From contig CAKZOI010000073.1 of the NCBI GenBank assembly GCA_937136395.1, positions 62,001 to 126,000 on the forward strand: 64,000 nucleotides of DNA, in the 5' to 3' direction. The translations under genes were made by a program, and so were the position numbers. Below, one piece after another: positions 1 to 9,109 of this stretch. The DNA comes from an uncultured Opitutia bacterium. Its GTDB lineage: Bacteria > Verrucomicrobiota > Verrucomicrobiia > Opitutales > Coraliomargaritaceae. How positions within the stretch are numbered: the stretch's first letter is position 1; each line of letters opens with the position of its first letter. The notes under the pieces were generated by a model, which saw only the letters and a program-made list of their open reading frames with translations, made no database searches and was not told the DNA's origin.

Positions 1-1812
1 GATGCCTCCTGCCATTTCAAGGGACGCTTTCAATTCTCCGAGTAAAGTCTCCTCAACGGTGTCGGTCTCAAAAAGGGTCACTTCGTCAGTCGTGGTATTG
101 TGTAGTCCGCCGATGAATACCGTGTCACTGGGAATCTCAATTCCGCGTGATTTCAGTTCGGCACGCACGTCGGCTTGATTCAGCAAGCTTGCTGCGAGTC
201 GCGCATTGGCATCTCCCGCATGGCCTCCACATGCACCGCAATCCAGACCGGAGGCGTAAGGGTTGTTTTTGGTCGCGCTGCCGTGACCACAGAAAAGCAC
301 CACCTTGGCAAAGTTCTCCTTCAAGCCCAGTCCGTTCAAAATACCCATTGCCATATCGGCACGCGCTTCGGTTGGCATGTTTTCTAGAAATGCCGGAACT
401 GCAGGCGAATCGTCCACCCCCTTTTTGATCCCGAAGGCATCGCATACGATCTTATAGGCATAACTGAGCCCCATGGTCTCAACGAATGTAAAACAGGAGG
501 CGGCGGCTTCTTTAAAGCGCTTCCAAGAACGTTCATTCTCGCGCTCGGTCACCCGCACAAATCTCAATTCGTCATACTGAACCGACTCCAGACCCGAACG
601 ACCTTCTGCTGTCCGGACGGACGGTGCCAAAAGCACTGGGCAACGGGCTTGTGAACCGCCAACACCGGGAATCTTATGATCAATCGCTATGCCGAAGAAA
701 CCTGCAAAACCAATTGTCTGAATATTCATTCGCGTAGACTCCAATGCTCTGCGAAACACCTCCGAACGCACATCAATACAAAACACTGCCTGCGCGTCGG
801 GACGCTCTTCGGATTTAGCTTCCGACTTGATTTGCGCGCGCAACTTTTGCTCAAAGGCGTTCTCCAAGGCCGACTGCCAAACCAAGCGCTCTGCCAGTTC
901 CAGCGGAATCGCTTCTCCCGAAACATCTTCAGGGTGATCTGCCAAGTTTCGCTGCCAAGCTTCAATTAGCTCCTTATCTTCCAGATGCATCTCGTAAAGC
1001 GCGACTTCGTAGTTCAGCAAAATCGCGAGCAACTGAACCAGTAAATCACCTTCGCCGTTGCGAATCTCATGCTCACGGTCTTTGTAGCGCAAGTGCCCTG
1101 ACCAACCCGGCAAGGTGAGCAAGATCCGATAGAGAAACTCTTCGACCTTATCTTCGGGCATTTCAAGTTTTGCCACGGCTTCCTCAATCGCAAGTTCGGG
1201 GTCATCGGCAAAGAAGGATACCTTAGAACGAAACCCTTTGAGTCCATTCAACTCGGGATTCTTATCAATGGCAGCAGCTTCCTTCCATGCTGCGTAGAGG
1301 CTTAGATCTTTCCATGGGAACTTCCATGAAGACTGTCCCTCGTCGTCATAGGCCGCACACCATTTTGCTGCTTCTTCGCGAATCATATACTGCCAGTGTG
1401 TGTCTCTGCGCGTATCATGAAAGACACTGAACGAGCAGGTCTGATAGAGCTTGGGCTCTTCCAGATGTGGCGTATTCAAGCGGTCAACCAAATGATCCGC
1501 AGTCAATGACTCTTCAAAATACTTAAAGCTGTTGACTACTTCAGGCGATGCCAGAGCGATGCCCGCACGCAGGTCCTCCAAGTCGATTTTGCCAGCTTCA
1601 TATTGCTCCTTAAACCACTCACGTGGCAACACGGTATCCGCATCTTGAATACGCTTAAAGGCAGCGGCAGACTTCGAAAAACTCTGATCGGCATAGCCGA
1701 GGAACGGATTCACCGCGACGAAGTGAGAGAGTGGCCACAAGGGGGCAATTTTCTCGCACGCTTTGGAAATTGGAAGGTGTAGGTCCATAACTTGTTCTGT
1801 TTGTTGGCTCAT
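1..1812 (-). CDS. dabA: Inorganic carbon transporter subunit DabA (DUF2309), 3' end beyond window
   Basis: The reading frame is open on the minus strand from ATG at 1812 to the window edge, giving 604 residues of a family that is usually about 800 long. The N-terminus (IAPLWPLSHFVAVNPFLGY) is typical of DUF2309. A beta-carbonic-anhydrase-like zinc site is visible: Cys and Asp in CIDVRSE (about residue 345), His in CGHGS (about 510) and Cys in CGAC (about 525-528). DabA is thought to hydrate CO2 vectorially at the inner membrane, with the proton-conducting subunit DabB supplying energy. dabB ends 20 bp upstream and a GGAAAGAC-like ribosome site precedes this ATG, so the two form an operon. The family assignment is firm. 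The substrate is inferred from characterised DabAB systems. Confidence 0.93.
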   Translation of the reverse strand, partial: MSQQTEQVMDLHLPISKACEKIAPLWPLSHFVAVNPFLGYADQSFSKSAAAFKRIQDADTVLPREWFKEQYEAGKIDLEDLRAGIALASPEVVNSFKYFEESLTADHLVDRLNTPHLEEPKLYQTCSFSVFHDTRRDTHWQYMIREEAAKWCAAYDDEGQSSWKFPWKDLSLYAAWKEAAAIDKNPELNGLKGFRSKVSFFADDPELAIEEAVAKLEMPEDKVEEFLYRILLTLPGWSGHLRYKDREHEIRNGEGDLLVQLLAILLNYEVALYEMHLEDKELIEAWQRNLADHPEDVSGEAIPLELAERLVWQSALENAFEQKLRAQIKSEAKSEERPDAQAVFCIDVRSEVFRRALESTRMNIQTIGFAGFFGIAIDHKIPGVGGSQARCPVLLAPSVRTAEGRSGLESVQYDELRFVRVTERENERSWKRFKEAAASCFTFVETMGLSYAYKIVCDAFGIKKGVDDSPAVPAFLENMPTEARADMAMGILNGLGLKENFAKVVLFCGHGSATKNNPYASGLDCGACGGHAGDANARLAASLLNQADVRAELKSRGIEIPSDTVFIGGLHNTTTDEVTLFETDTVEETLLGELKASLEMAGGI

Positions 1813-1832
1813 AATGTGTCTTTCCGTTGGCT

Positions 1833-3419
1833 CTATCGATTTTGAGGAACGAGTCCCACTTTACGGGCGGCTTTATTCACAATAGTATTCATGTAGAAAC
1901 CGTTGAGTGCGTGAACATAGAGGCGGCGTTTATATGCAACCGAAAGGAAGCCGGGGTGTCCGTCCTGAAAACGAATCGATGTTAACAGGAAGGCGAATAC
2001 GAACACGGTAAGCAGTATCTCCATAACCGGCCATGTCGGCACGTTCTGCGGTAGCGAACCAGTGAGAATCTGGTCAGCTAATCCTGCGAGGACAAAGTAA
2101 ATGGCACCAATACCAAAGCCGAAGATTGCAGTCTTGGAGATTTCACTACCTCTGCGTCCGCGACGCATCTGCATCCAAAGTAGCTGCGTGATCGCCATAG
2201 CAACCACCATGCCGAGCACGAGCATGCCGGGCTTTTCCGATGGGCTAACGCCAAAGACGTAGCTCAAACCAATCACGATACTGACAGCGATACCCACTGC
2301 TAACCAGATTTTCATTTGAGGCAACTTCACATACTTCGGATCTGCATTGAGCTTTTTCGCAGTCGCTACGGCTGACCCTGATGAAAGGAAGGAATGTCCT
2401 TTATACAAAGAGTGCGCGACAATATGGAGAATCGCCAGATGGAATGCACCGAGTCCGCACTGTAGTAGCATGAAGCCCATCTGCGCGATGGTGGAGTATG
2501 CAAGCGCACGTTTCACACTAGTTTGAGAGAGCATCACAAACGATCCGTAAATAGCGGTAATGGCACCACAGATGGCGAGAAGATGCAGCGCGTTCGGTGT
2601 GTTTACCAGCACCTGACTCATGCGCACGACCAGGTAGCCGCCGCCATTGATAATTCCTGCGTGCATCAAAGCCGACACCGGAGTCGGCGCACCCATGGTA
2701 TCGGGCAGCCAGGTATGAAATGGGAACTGAGCGGACTTGAGCATCGCACCGAGAATGATTAACCATCCAATCCAAGCGTAATTCGCAAGTGATGCACCCT
2801 CCTCTTGTGTTGCGGCAAACAGTTGACCGAAATCCTGAACCCCATACACGACATACACCCCGATGAACGCGGCCAATAAGCAGACGTCACCGAGCCGACT
2901 CACGACAAACTTCTTACGCGCAGAGAGCAATGTGCCCTTTCGATCAGGGTAATAAACAAGCAGCTTGTGGAGTCCAAGACTGGTCGCGATCCACGCCGCG
3001 AAGAACTGCACAAGACCGGGGGCGATGATCAAAGCCATCACGGAACCCAAAGTAATACACATCCACTTAAAGAAGTAGCCCTGCGTCTGATCACCCGCGA
3101 GGTAGTTCTGCGAGAAACGTAGTAGCACAGCTCCGAGAAAACTGACGAGCAGGAAGATCGTCGCAGATAAGGCATCGTAACGAATACCAATCCAACCGGC
3201 GTCGGTCAGCGTCGCAACCACCGGTGCACGTTCTAAAAATGCCCACAACCCTGTTGCCACCGTCGCGGATCCGAAGCCCAGCCACGCAATGCCTTCAGCA
3301 ATCTTACCTGCCGCAGTTGATCGCGCATTAAGCCATTTGGATGAAAGGACGACCCAAAGCAAAAGCGCAGGTGCGATCCAGATGATGAGACTGCTAATCA
3401 ATGCTTCCATGCCACACAT
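1833..3419 (-). CDS. dabB: Inorganic carbon transporter subunit DabB (NuoL/MrpA-like proton channel)
   Basis: A 528-residue, very hydrophobic protein of the proton-antiporter (ND5/NuoL/MrpA) family with at least 13 predicted membrane spans. The conserved core segment HTWLPDTMGAPTPVSALMHA lies near residues 235-254, with the usual channel lysine just before it (MLKSAQFPF). It is shorter than true NuoL (about 610). No nuo genes are near, but dabA follows immediately, which makes it the coupling subunit of a DabAB pump rather than a Complex I subunit. Translation could start at 3419 (MCGMEAL) or at the second Met at 3410. A LysR gene is divergent, 62 bp away. Confidence 0.92.
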   Translation of the reverse strand: MCGMEALISSLIIWIAPALLLWVVLSSKWLNARSTAAGKIAEGIAWLGFGSATVATGLWAFLERAPVVATLTDAGWIGIRYDALSATIFLLVSFLGAVLLRFSQNYLAGDQTQGYFFKWMCITLGSVMALIIAPGLVQFFAAWIATSLGLHKLLVYYPDRKGTLLSARKKFVVSRLGDVCLLAAFIGVYVVYGVQDFGQLFAATQEEGASLANYAWIGWLIILGAMLKSAQFPFHTWLPDTMGAPTPVSALMHAGIINGGGYLVVRMSQVLVNTPNALHLLAICGAITAIYGSFVMLSQTSVKRALAYSTIAQMGFMLLQCGLGAFHLAILHIVAHSLYKGHSFLSSGSAVATAKKLNADPKYVKLPQMKIWLAVGIAVSIVIGLSYVFGVSPSEKPGMLVLGMVVAMAITQLLWMQMRRGRRGSEISKTAIFGFGIGAIYFVLAGLADQILTGSLPQNVPTWPVMEILLTVFVFAFLLTSIRFQDGHPGFLSVAYKRRLYVHALNGFYMNTIVNKAARKVGLVPQNR

Positions 3420-3481
3420 AGTAGCAGTTGCGCTTGATTTTGTCTAATATAAGTATTTAATACAATCGTTCTATTTTATAT
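3420..3481. promoter_or_regulatory. Divergent dabBA / lysR promoter region with T-N11-A motif
   Basis: A 62-bp AT-rich spacer separates the divergent dabB and LysR start codons. It contains a T-N11-A motif at 3450-3462 (TAAGTATTTAATA) with partial dyad symmetry, the usual form of a LysR-type binding site. No convincing -35/-10 pair was assigned. That this regulator controls dabBA is inferred from the arrangement. Confidence 0.4.
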
Positions 3482-4360
3482 ATGTCACAATTAAACTATC
3501 ATCACCTCCGCTACTTTCATGCCATCGTGCGCGAAGGCACACTGACTCGCGCGGCAGAAACCCTGCACGTTTCACAATCAGCTCTCAGCATACAATTGAA
3601 GAAACTGGAAGAGAGCCTCGGTTGCACCCTATTCGACCGGCAGCACAAATCACTGCAACTCACTGAAGAAGGTCACATTGTTTTGGATTACGCAGAAACC
3701 ATTTTTCGCACAGGCGATGAATTACTGGCGACACTGCAAAACACAACCAAGCGTTATCGAAATGTATTACGGGTCGGCGCGGTGTCGACGCTCTCAAAGA
3801 ATTTTCAGATGTCCTTTTTAAAGGAAGCTTTCGACGATGAGGAACTTGAGGTCGTCATACAATCGGGCAGTATGCGGGAACTATTGGATCAACTACGCGC
3901 ACATACCCTCGACCTCGTGCTTTCGAATACACCCATCCTTCGTGATGCCGAGCGCAAGCTACACAGCCAGCTCGTTGATGAGCAGTCTGTGAGTATCGTC
4001 GGGCCGAAGCGCTTTAAAAAGCGCACTCGATTTAAGTTCCCAGAAGATCTGCACAACACCCCTATCGTCCTACCCAGTTTGGAAAGTAATATCCGTGCTG
4101 GTTTCGACCTCGTGATGGAACGTGCAGGCATTGCTCCTCTTATCGCAGCAGAAGCCAATGATATGGCGATGATGCGCCTAATTGCCCGCAAGACAGATGC
4201 GATCGCACTCGTGCCGCCAGTGGTCGTGTTAGACGAGCTACATAATAAGCGACTTTTTGAGCTATGCCAGATCCCCGATATCAAGGAGGCATTCTATGCA
4301 ATCACAGCAACACGGCGCTACCCGAACCCATATTTGAAAACGCTACTAGAAGATCAGTAA
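3482..4360 (+). CDS. LysR-family transcriptional regulator (NhaR-like)
   Basis: A 292-residue LysR-type regulator. The N-terminal winged HTH is clear (LNYHHLRYFHAIVREGTLTR, then AAETLHVSQSALSIQLKKLE, residues about 4-44), followed by a substrate-binding-like effector domain. The LNYHHLRYF opening is typical of the NhaR subgroup, members of which respond to ions or bicarbonate-type signals. It is divergent from dabBA across a 62-bp spacer, so it is probably the local regulator of carbon or bicarbonate uptake. That role is inferred. Length is normal and there is no sign of damage. Confidence 0.88.
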   Translation: MSQLNYHHLRYFHAIVREGTLTRAAETLHVSQSALSIQLKKLEESLGCTLFDRQHKSLQLTEEGHIVLDYAETIFRTGDELLATLQNTTKRYRNVLRVGAVSTLSKNFQMSFLKEAFDDEELEVVIQSGSMRELLDQLRAHTLDLVLSNTPILRDAERKLHSQLVDEQSVSIVGPKRFKKRTRFKFPEDLHNTPIVLPSLESNIRAGFDLVMERAGIAPLIAAEANDMAMMRLIARKTDAIALVPPVVVLDELHNKRLFELCQIPDIKEAFYAITATRRYPNPYLKTLLEDQ

Positions 4361-4498
4361 CCCCGCATTCGGCATACCCGATTATCTGCGGTTAAAAACC
4401 ACGTCTGCCATAGGTTCCTCATATCCACTGAGGAAAAGGCTTGAAGCATGGGCCGCGCGCCCCAAATTACTCCGCTTTTCCTTAATTCTACAATTTAC

Positions 4499-5599
4499 AT
4501 GAAAACGCTTAAATTCGCAGTTCTTCCCGGTGATGGTATCGGTCCTGAAGTCATGGACGTCGCACTCGACGTCCTAAAAGCCGCTGGCGACAAATTCGGC
4601 TTCGCACTCGAATATGAACACGCTGATATCGGTGGTATCGCCATCGACAATCACGGTGTCGCTTTCCCTGATAGCACACAAAAAGTATGCGAAAACTCCG
4701 AAGCGATTCTCTTCGGTTCTGTCGGTGGCCCAAAGTGGGAATCCCTTCCACCTAAAGAACAACCGGAACGTGCCGCGCTGCTTCCGATTCGTAAGGCATT
4801 CTCCCTTTACGCCAATGTCCGCCCAGGGCTTCTTTACCCACAATTGACTGATGCCTCTCCGCTCAAGCAAGAGCGCATTCCCAATGGTATCGACATCGTT
4901 TGTATTCGTGAGCTCACAGGTGGTATCTACTTCGGTCAGCCGAAATCCACCACCACACTCGATAACGGCGAAGAACTCGCCATCGACACCATGGTTTACA
5001 AGACCAGTGAAATCGAGCGCATCGCTCAAGTCGCGATCGACACAGCCAAAGCACGCGGCGGCAGTGTCTGCTCCGTCGACAAGGCGAACGTTCTCGAAAC
5101 TTCGGTTCTATGGCGTAAGGTCGTGACTGAATACTTCGCGAAGAACGCACCTGAGATCAAACTCAGCCACATGTATGTGGACAACGCCGCCATGCAACTC
5201 GCTCGTGACCCAAACCAATTCGACGTGCTTTTCACCGAAAACATGTTCGGCGATATTCTTTCCGATGAAATGGGTGTGATCTGTGGTTCCCTCGGTATGC
5301 TCGCCTCCGCATCCCTTGGTGCTGAAAAGAACAGTCTCGGTTTCCCATTCGGTCTCTATGAGCCATCCGGTGGCACCGCTCCGGATATTGCAGGTCAAGG
5401 CATCGCCAACCCATGCGCGCAGATCCTTTCCGCAGCGATGATGCTCCGCTACAGCTTCGGCGAAAACGAAGCCGCAGCCGCCATCGAAGCCGCCGTTGAG
5501 AAAGCCGTCACTGGCGGCACACGCACCGGCGATATCGCCTTCGGCCTAGACGCAGTCGGCACCAAGGAAATGGCCGAGGCCGTGCTACAAAATTTGTAG
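4499..5599 (+). CDS. leuB: 3-isopropylmalate dehydrogenase
   Basis: Catalyses NAD-dependent oxidative decarboxylation of 3-isopropylmalate in leucine synthesis. The chosen start at 4499 (MKTLKFAVLPGDGIGPEV) gives 366 residues, the family norm. An upstream in-frame ATG at 4448 would add 17 unrelated residues. Visible motifs are GDGIGPEV, the substrate loop RELTGGIYFGQPK, VDKANVLETSVLWRKV with the catalytic lysine, ENMFGDILSDE with metal aspartates, and the NAD-binding GTAPDIAGQGIANP. The signature continues DEMGVICGSLGML instead of the more common DEASML. No leuA, leuC or leuD is adjacent. The last codons lie in a palindrome at 5582-5602. Confidence 0.96.
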   Translation: MKTLKFAVLPGDGIGPEVMDVALDVLKAAGDKFGFALEYEHADIGGIAIDNHGVAFPDSTQKVCENSEAILFGSVGGPKWESLPPKEQPERAALLPIRKAFSLYANVRPGLLYPQLTDASPLKQERIPNGIDIVCIRELTGGIYFGQPKSTTTLDNGEELAIDTMVYKTSEIERIAQVAIDTAKARGGSVCSVDKANVLETSVLWRKVVTEYFAKNAPEIKLSHMYVDNAAMQLARDPNQFDVLFTENMFGDILSDEMGVICGSLGMLASASLGAEKNSLGFPFGLYEPSGGTAPDIAGQGIANPCAQILSAAMMLRYSFGENEAAAAIEAAVEKAVTGGTRTGDIAFGLDAVGTKEMAEAVLQNL

Positions 5600-5602
5600 C
5601 AC
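5582..5602. repeat. 21-bp odd palindrome spanning the leuB stop codon
   Basis: Two 10-bp arms, GTGCTACAAA and TTTGTAGCAC, surround a single central A. The leuB TAG stop lies in the right arm. No T-run follows, so it does not look like an intrinsic terminator. The outer end of the neighbouring inverted repeat starts at the very next base, 5603. Confidence 0.75.
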
Positions 5603-5644
5603 GGGAACGTCCAACGTCGAACATCCAACGTCGAATATTGAATG
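5603..5644 (+). repeat. Left inverted repeat, five 7-bp units, flanking the four-helix-bundle gene
   Basis: Five consecutive heptads at 5605-5639 read GAACGTC, CAACGTC, GAACATC, CAACGTC, GAATATT, followed directly by the ATG at 5642. The 42-bp segment starting GGGAAC at 5603 is the imperfect reverse complement of 6068-6109, with roughly 80% identity by eye. Confidence 0.8.
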
Positions 5645-6061
5645 AATTACGGACAGACCAGTTCTGAATGGGATGAGTTATTCATTGAAGAAGGAAGTTC
5701 TAATTACGACCTTGAAGAACGTCTACTTGAGTTCTCGGTTCGAACAATTAGGCTCTGCCGAAACATTGAAAACAGCCCAGCCGGAAACCACGTCTCCAAA
5801 CAGCTACTTCGCTCTTCGACATCACCTCTCGCAAATCACGGTGAGGCGCAAGGCGCCGAATCTGCAAAAGACTTCATTCACAAATTGGGCATCTCCGTAA
5901 AAGAACTCAGAGAAACACTCCGCTGGCTCAAACTAGTTAAACGTGTTCCACTGGTTATAAAACCTGAGCTACTCGACGAGCTCATGGACGAAACCGACCA
6001 ACTCATTCGAATATTTGTCGCCAGTATTAAAACGGCCAAATTAAAATCCACCGACAAATAA
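5642..6061 (+). CDS. Four-helix-bundle protein of the 23S rRNA intervening-sequence family (Avd-like)
   Basis: A 139-residue, helix-rich protein of the four-helix-bundle/S23-IVS family (TIGR02436 type, related to Avd). Typical segments are LLEFSVRTIRLCRNI, then HVSKQLLRSSTSPLANHGEA, then the FIHKLGISVKELRETLRWL helix. Such proteins are encoded in 23S rRNA intervening sequences and in many isolated loci, and their function is unsettled. Here the gene lies between leuB and alaS and is enclosed by inverted heptad-repeat arms (5603-5644 and 6068-6109), so the whole 507 bp looks like an inserted unit. The family is recognised with good confidence. The mobility reading is inference. Confidence 0.85.
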   Translation: MNYGQTSSEWDELFIEEGSSNYDLEERLLEFSVRTIRLCRNIENSPAGNHVSKQLLRSSTSPLANHGEAQGAESAKDFIHKLGISVKELRETLRWLKLVKRVPLVIKPELLDELMDETDQLIRIFVASIKTAKLKSTDK

Positions 6062-6067
6062 TCTGTA

Positions 6068-6109
6068 ATTCAAAAATTGGACGTTCAACGTTGGACGTTC
6101 GAAGTTCCC
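6068..6109 (-). repeat. Right inverted repeat, 7-bp units, upstream of alaS
   Basis: Heptads at 6079-6106 read GGACGTT, CAACGTT, GGACGTT, CGAAGTT on the plus strand. As the reverse complement they match the left arm at 5603-5644, ending GGGAAC at 6109. The arm ends about 20 bp before the alaS start codon, so it lies in the alaS leader. Confidence 0.8.
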
Positions 6110-6129
6110 AACTGCAGTCCTCACTTCTC

Positions 6130-8934
6130 ATGACCTCCGCCGAAATTCGTCAGTCTTTTCTCGACTTCTTTAAGACCAAGCAACACACCGCCGTGCCTTC
6201 CGCATCTTTGATGCCGCAGTCGCCGGGCTTGTTGTTTACTAATGCGGGTATGAATCAGTTCGTGCCTTATTTCCTCGGCACGGAGAAGGCACCCTACTCA
6301 CCGCCTCGCGCTGCGGACACTCAAAAGTGCATTCGTGCGGGCGGTAAGCACAACGACCTCGAAGATGTCGGTTACGACACCTACCACCACACCTTCTTCG
6401 AAATGTTGGGTAACTGGTCTTTTGGTGATTACTTCAAGAAAGAAGCCATCGAATGGGGCTGGGAACTGATTGTCGATGTGTGGGGCGTGCCTGCAGGGCG
6501 ACTTTACGCAACGGTCTACTCCCCCTCCGAAGGCGATCCATCCGAGTTCGACCAAGAGGCCTACGATTTCTGGGCAGCGCTCTTTACTGCAAAGGGTCTC
6601 GATCCAAAGAAGCACATCATCAACGGCAACGTAAAGGACAACTTCTGGATGATGGGCGAAACCGGACCCTGTGGCCCATGCTCTGAGCTTCACGTCGACC
6701 TCACACCGAACGGCGACAGCGAAGGTAAACTCGTCAACATGGACTCCGATCTCTGCATTGAGATTTGGAACCTGGTGTTCATTCAATACAATGCCGAGGC
6801 GGACGGCAGCTTCCGCGATCTGCCTGCCAAGCACGTCGACACCGGAATGGGCTTTGAACGCGCTTGCTCGTTGATTCAAAACACCAAGGGCTTTACTGAC
6901 TTCTCAGAGAAGCCGACCAACTACGCGACCGACGTCTTCCAGCCGATTTTCCGCACACTGGAAAAGCTCAGCGGTAAGACCTACAAGGATATCTACCCTG
7001 AATCAGTGGACAGCGACAAATCAGCGCTCTCTGCGGAAATGAAAGAAGCCATCGCCTTTCGCGTGATTGCTGACCATATCCGCACGCTCGCCTTCTCGCT
7101 CGCTGACGGCATCCTACTCGGCAACACAGGACGCAACTATGTGCTTCGCCGTATCTTGCGTCGCGCAGTCCGCTACGGTCGCACCTTAGGCTTCTCCAGC
7201 CAACAGACTTTCTTGCCCGAACTCGTCGATACATTGGTCGAAGAATTCAGTGGTGTCTTCCCTGAGCTCAAAACACGCGCAGATGCCATCAAAGAAAATC
7301 TCCAGCGCGAAGAAGCTAGTTTCAATGAAACGCTCGACCGTGGACTTGCGATGTTTGAGCAGGAAATCGCAGACGGTAAAAAACAGCTCTGCGGCGAGTT
7401 TGCGTTCAAGCTTTACGACACCTTCGGTTTCCCAATCGACCTGACTCAATTGCTCTGCGCCGAACGAGGACTTAAAGTCGACATGGCAACCTTCACAAAG
7501 CATATGGAAGCGCAGCGCGACCGCGCGCGTGCAGCGCGCACCCAGCAACTCGTTCGTGCCGCAGATATCGCTACCGAAGCAACTAGTGAATTTACCGGAT
7601 TCGAAGCAGACCAAAGCACTGCAACCGTTCTCGAACTCCACAAGCAAGACGACGCCCAACTCGTCATCACCGACCGCACACCTTTCTACGCGGAAATGGG
7701 CGGACAACTCGGCGACCAAGGCACGCTCACTATCGGCGGCACCAGCTATCCAGTAAGCGCCGTGCAACAACTCAGCTCGGCTCGTGCGCATAGTGTGCCT
7801 GCCGATGCACAGATCGCTGTCGGGGACGAAGTCACGCTTGCCATTGATCCAGACCGCCGCCGCCCGATCGAAGCGCATCACACCGCCACGCACTTGCTTC
7901 ACTGGGCACTACACGAAGCAATTTCAACCGACGCCACGCAACAAGGCTCCATGGTCAGCCGCACCCGTCTGCGTTTCGACTTCAACTCCGGTGCACTCAC
8001 TCAAGATCAAATCGATACCCTCGAAGCAAAAGTCAATGCCTGCATTGAAGCTGGCGAGCCCGTCAGCTGGCAAGAGGTCGCGCATGCTGACATCAAAGAC
8101 CGCAAGGACATACAACAATTCTTCGGCGATAAATACGGCGAAAAAGTCCGCGTCGTTCAAATCGGTGGCGAAGCCAACGCACTCAACGGCTACTCGATGG
8201 AACTCTGCGGCGGCACACATGTGCGCAACACAAGTGACATCGGCATGTTTAAGATCAAGTCCGAAGGCGCCATCGCTTCTGGCATCCGTCGTATTGAAGC
8301 ACTCTGCGGCACCGCAGCCCACGACTGGATGCGTGCATCTATGGAAAAAGCAGGCGAAGAAGTGAAAGAACTTAGAACTAAGTTGGATGCGATTAACGAT
8401 AAGCTAGAGGCACTCGATGCGGAGACGATCCAGTTTCCACAATTCCCTCACATCATGGTCGGCATGTTAGCCGAAGGCACCTTCGAACAACGTAATGCTG
8501 TTTACAAAGACCTGCTCAAGCACACCGAAGGGCTGAAGGCGGCCGTTATCGACGCCGACAAGGCACTAAAGAAAGCACAGTCCGCAGGAGCCGCCAAGCT
8601 TGCCAGTGCGCTCTTAGAAGCACTCGATCTATCGAATAATTTGGTCATCGCACAAGACGGTCCACCGGCACTTCTGCAAGAACTACTCAACGGCCTAAAA
8701 TCCCGACAGTATACTCAGGCAGCTTTCTGTATCGTCAACGACGGCAGTAAACTCCACTTAGGCGCGCTTGTCGGATCGGGCAGCGATCAAAATGCCGGTA
8801 AGCTCATCCAAACCCTCGCTCCGATCGCTGGCGGCAAAGGTGGCGGCAAACCAGAAATGGCACGTGGTGCAGCACCACAATGCGAAAAGGCTGAACAATT
8901 AAGTCAACAAGCACAAGACGCCTTAGGAATCTAA
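6130..8934 (+). CDS. alaS: Alanine--tRNA ligase
   Basis: Charges tRNA-Ala. The start at 6130 (MTSAEIRQSFLDFFKTKQH) gives 934 residues. The frame is open further upstream but that extension runs through the inverted repeat and is not conserved-looking. In order it has the class II catalytic core (GGKHNDLEDVGYDTYHHTFF motif 2), the tRNA-recognition region, the editing domain with HHTATH at 583-588 and CGGTH at 693-697 forming the zinc site, and a C-terminal DHHA1 domain with GGKGGGKPEMARGAA. All key residues are present. Its leader carries a heptad repeat, which may affect mRNA structure. Confidence 0.97.
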   Translation: MTSAEIRQSFLDFFKTKQHTAVPSASLMPQSPGLLFTNAGMNQFVPYFLGTEKAPYSPPRAADTQKCIRAGGKHNDLEDVGYDTYHHTFFEMLGNWSFGDYFKKEAIEWGWELIVDVWGVPAGRLYATVYSPSEGDPSEFDQEAYDFWAALFTAKGLDPKKHIINGNVKDNFWMMGETGPCGPCSELHVDLTPNGDSEGKLVNMDSDLCIEIWNLVFIQYNAEADGSFRDLPAKHVDTGMGFERACSLIQNTKGFTDFSEKPTNYATDVFQPIFRTLEKLSGKTYKDIYPESVDSDKSALSAEMKEAIAFRVIADHIRTLAFSLADGILLGNTGRNYVLRRILRRAVRYGRTLGFSSQQTFLPELVDTLVEEFSGVFPELKTRADAIKENLQREEASFNETLDRGLAMFEQEIADGKKQLCGEFAFKLYDTFGFPIDLTQLLCAERGLKVDMATFTKHMEAQRDRARAARTQQLVRAADIATEATSEFTGFEADQSTATVLELHKQDDAQLVITDRTPFYAEMGGQLGDQGTLTIGGTSYPVSAVQQLSSARAHSVPADAQIAVGDEVTLAIDPDRRRPIEAHHTATHLLHWALHEAISTDATQQGSMVSRTRLRFDFNSGALTQDQIDTLEAKVNACIEAGEPVSWQEVAHADIKDRKDIQQFFGDKYGEKVRVVQIGGEANALNGYSMELCGGTHVRNTSDIGMFKIKSEGAIASGIRRIEALCGTAAHDWMRASMEKAGEEVKELRTKLDAINDKLEALDAETIQFPQFPHIMVGMLAEGTFEQRNAVYKDLLKHTEGLKAAVIDADKALKKAQSAGAAKLASALLEALDLSNNLVIAQDGPPALLQELLNGLKSRQYTQAAFCIVNDGSKLHLGALVGSGSDQNAGKLIQTLAPIAGGKGGGKPEMARGAAPQCEKAEQLSQQAQDALGI

Positions 8935-9109
8935 GTGCATATCAGCCCCACCAGCAGGTGCCAATAGCACGTGCTCTCTGCATTCGTAAGTTGTTTCAGT
9001 AAGGAATTACAGAAAATCACTGGAGGGCCAGTCTGTGTCTCGGCGTAGCCTTGCGTAAAGACGCATCCCCATTTGACCTTTCACGCATCGATCTACAGAC
9101 TACACACAT

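Noticed and set aside
5582-5602. Terminator of leuB
   Set aside because: The palindrome has almost no loop and no T-run follows it.
6298-6879. Minus-strand frame of 193 codons inside alaS
   Set aside because: Opposite-strand shadow of the catalytic core of alaS.
7186-7902. Long minus-strand open frame (238 codons) inside alaS
   Set aside because: It lies wholly inside the conserved alaS frame on the opposite strand, and its translation shows no family features. It is a shadow of codon bias.
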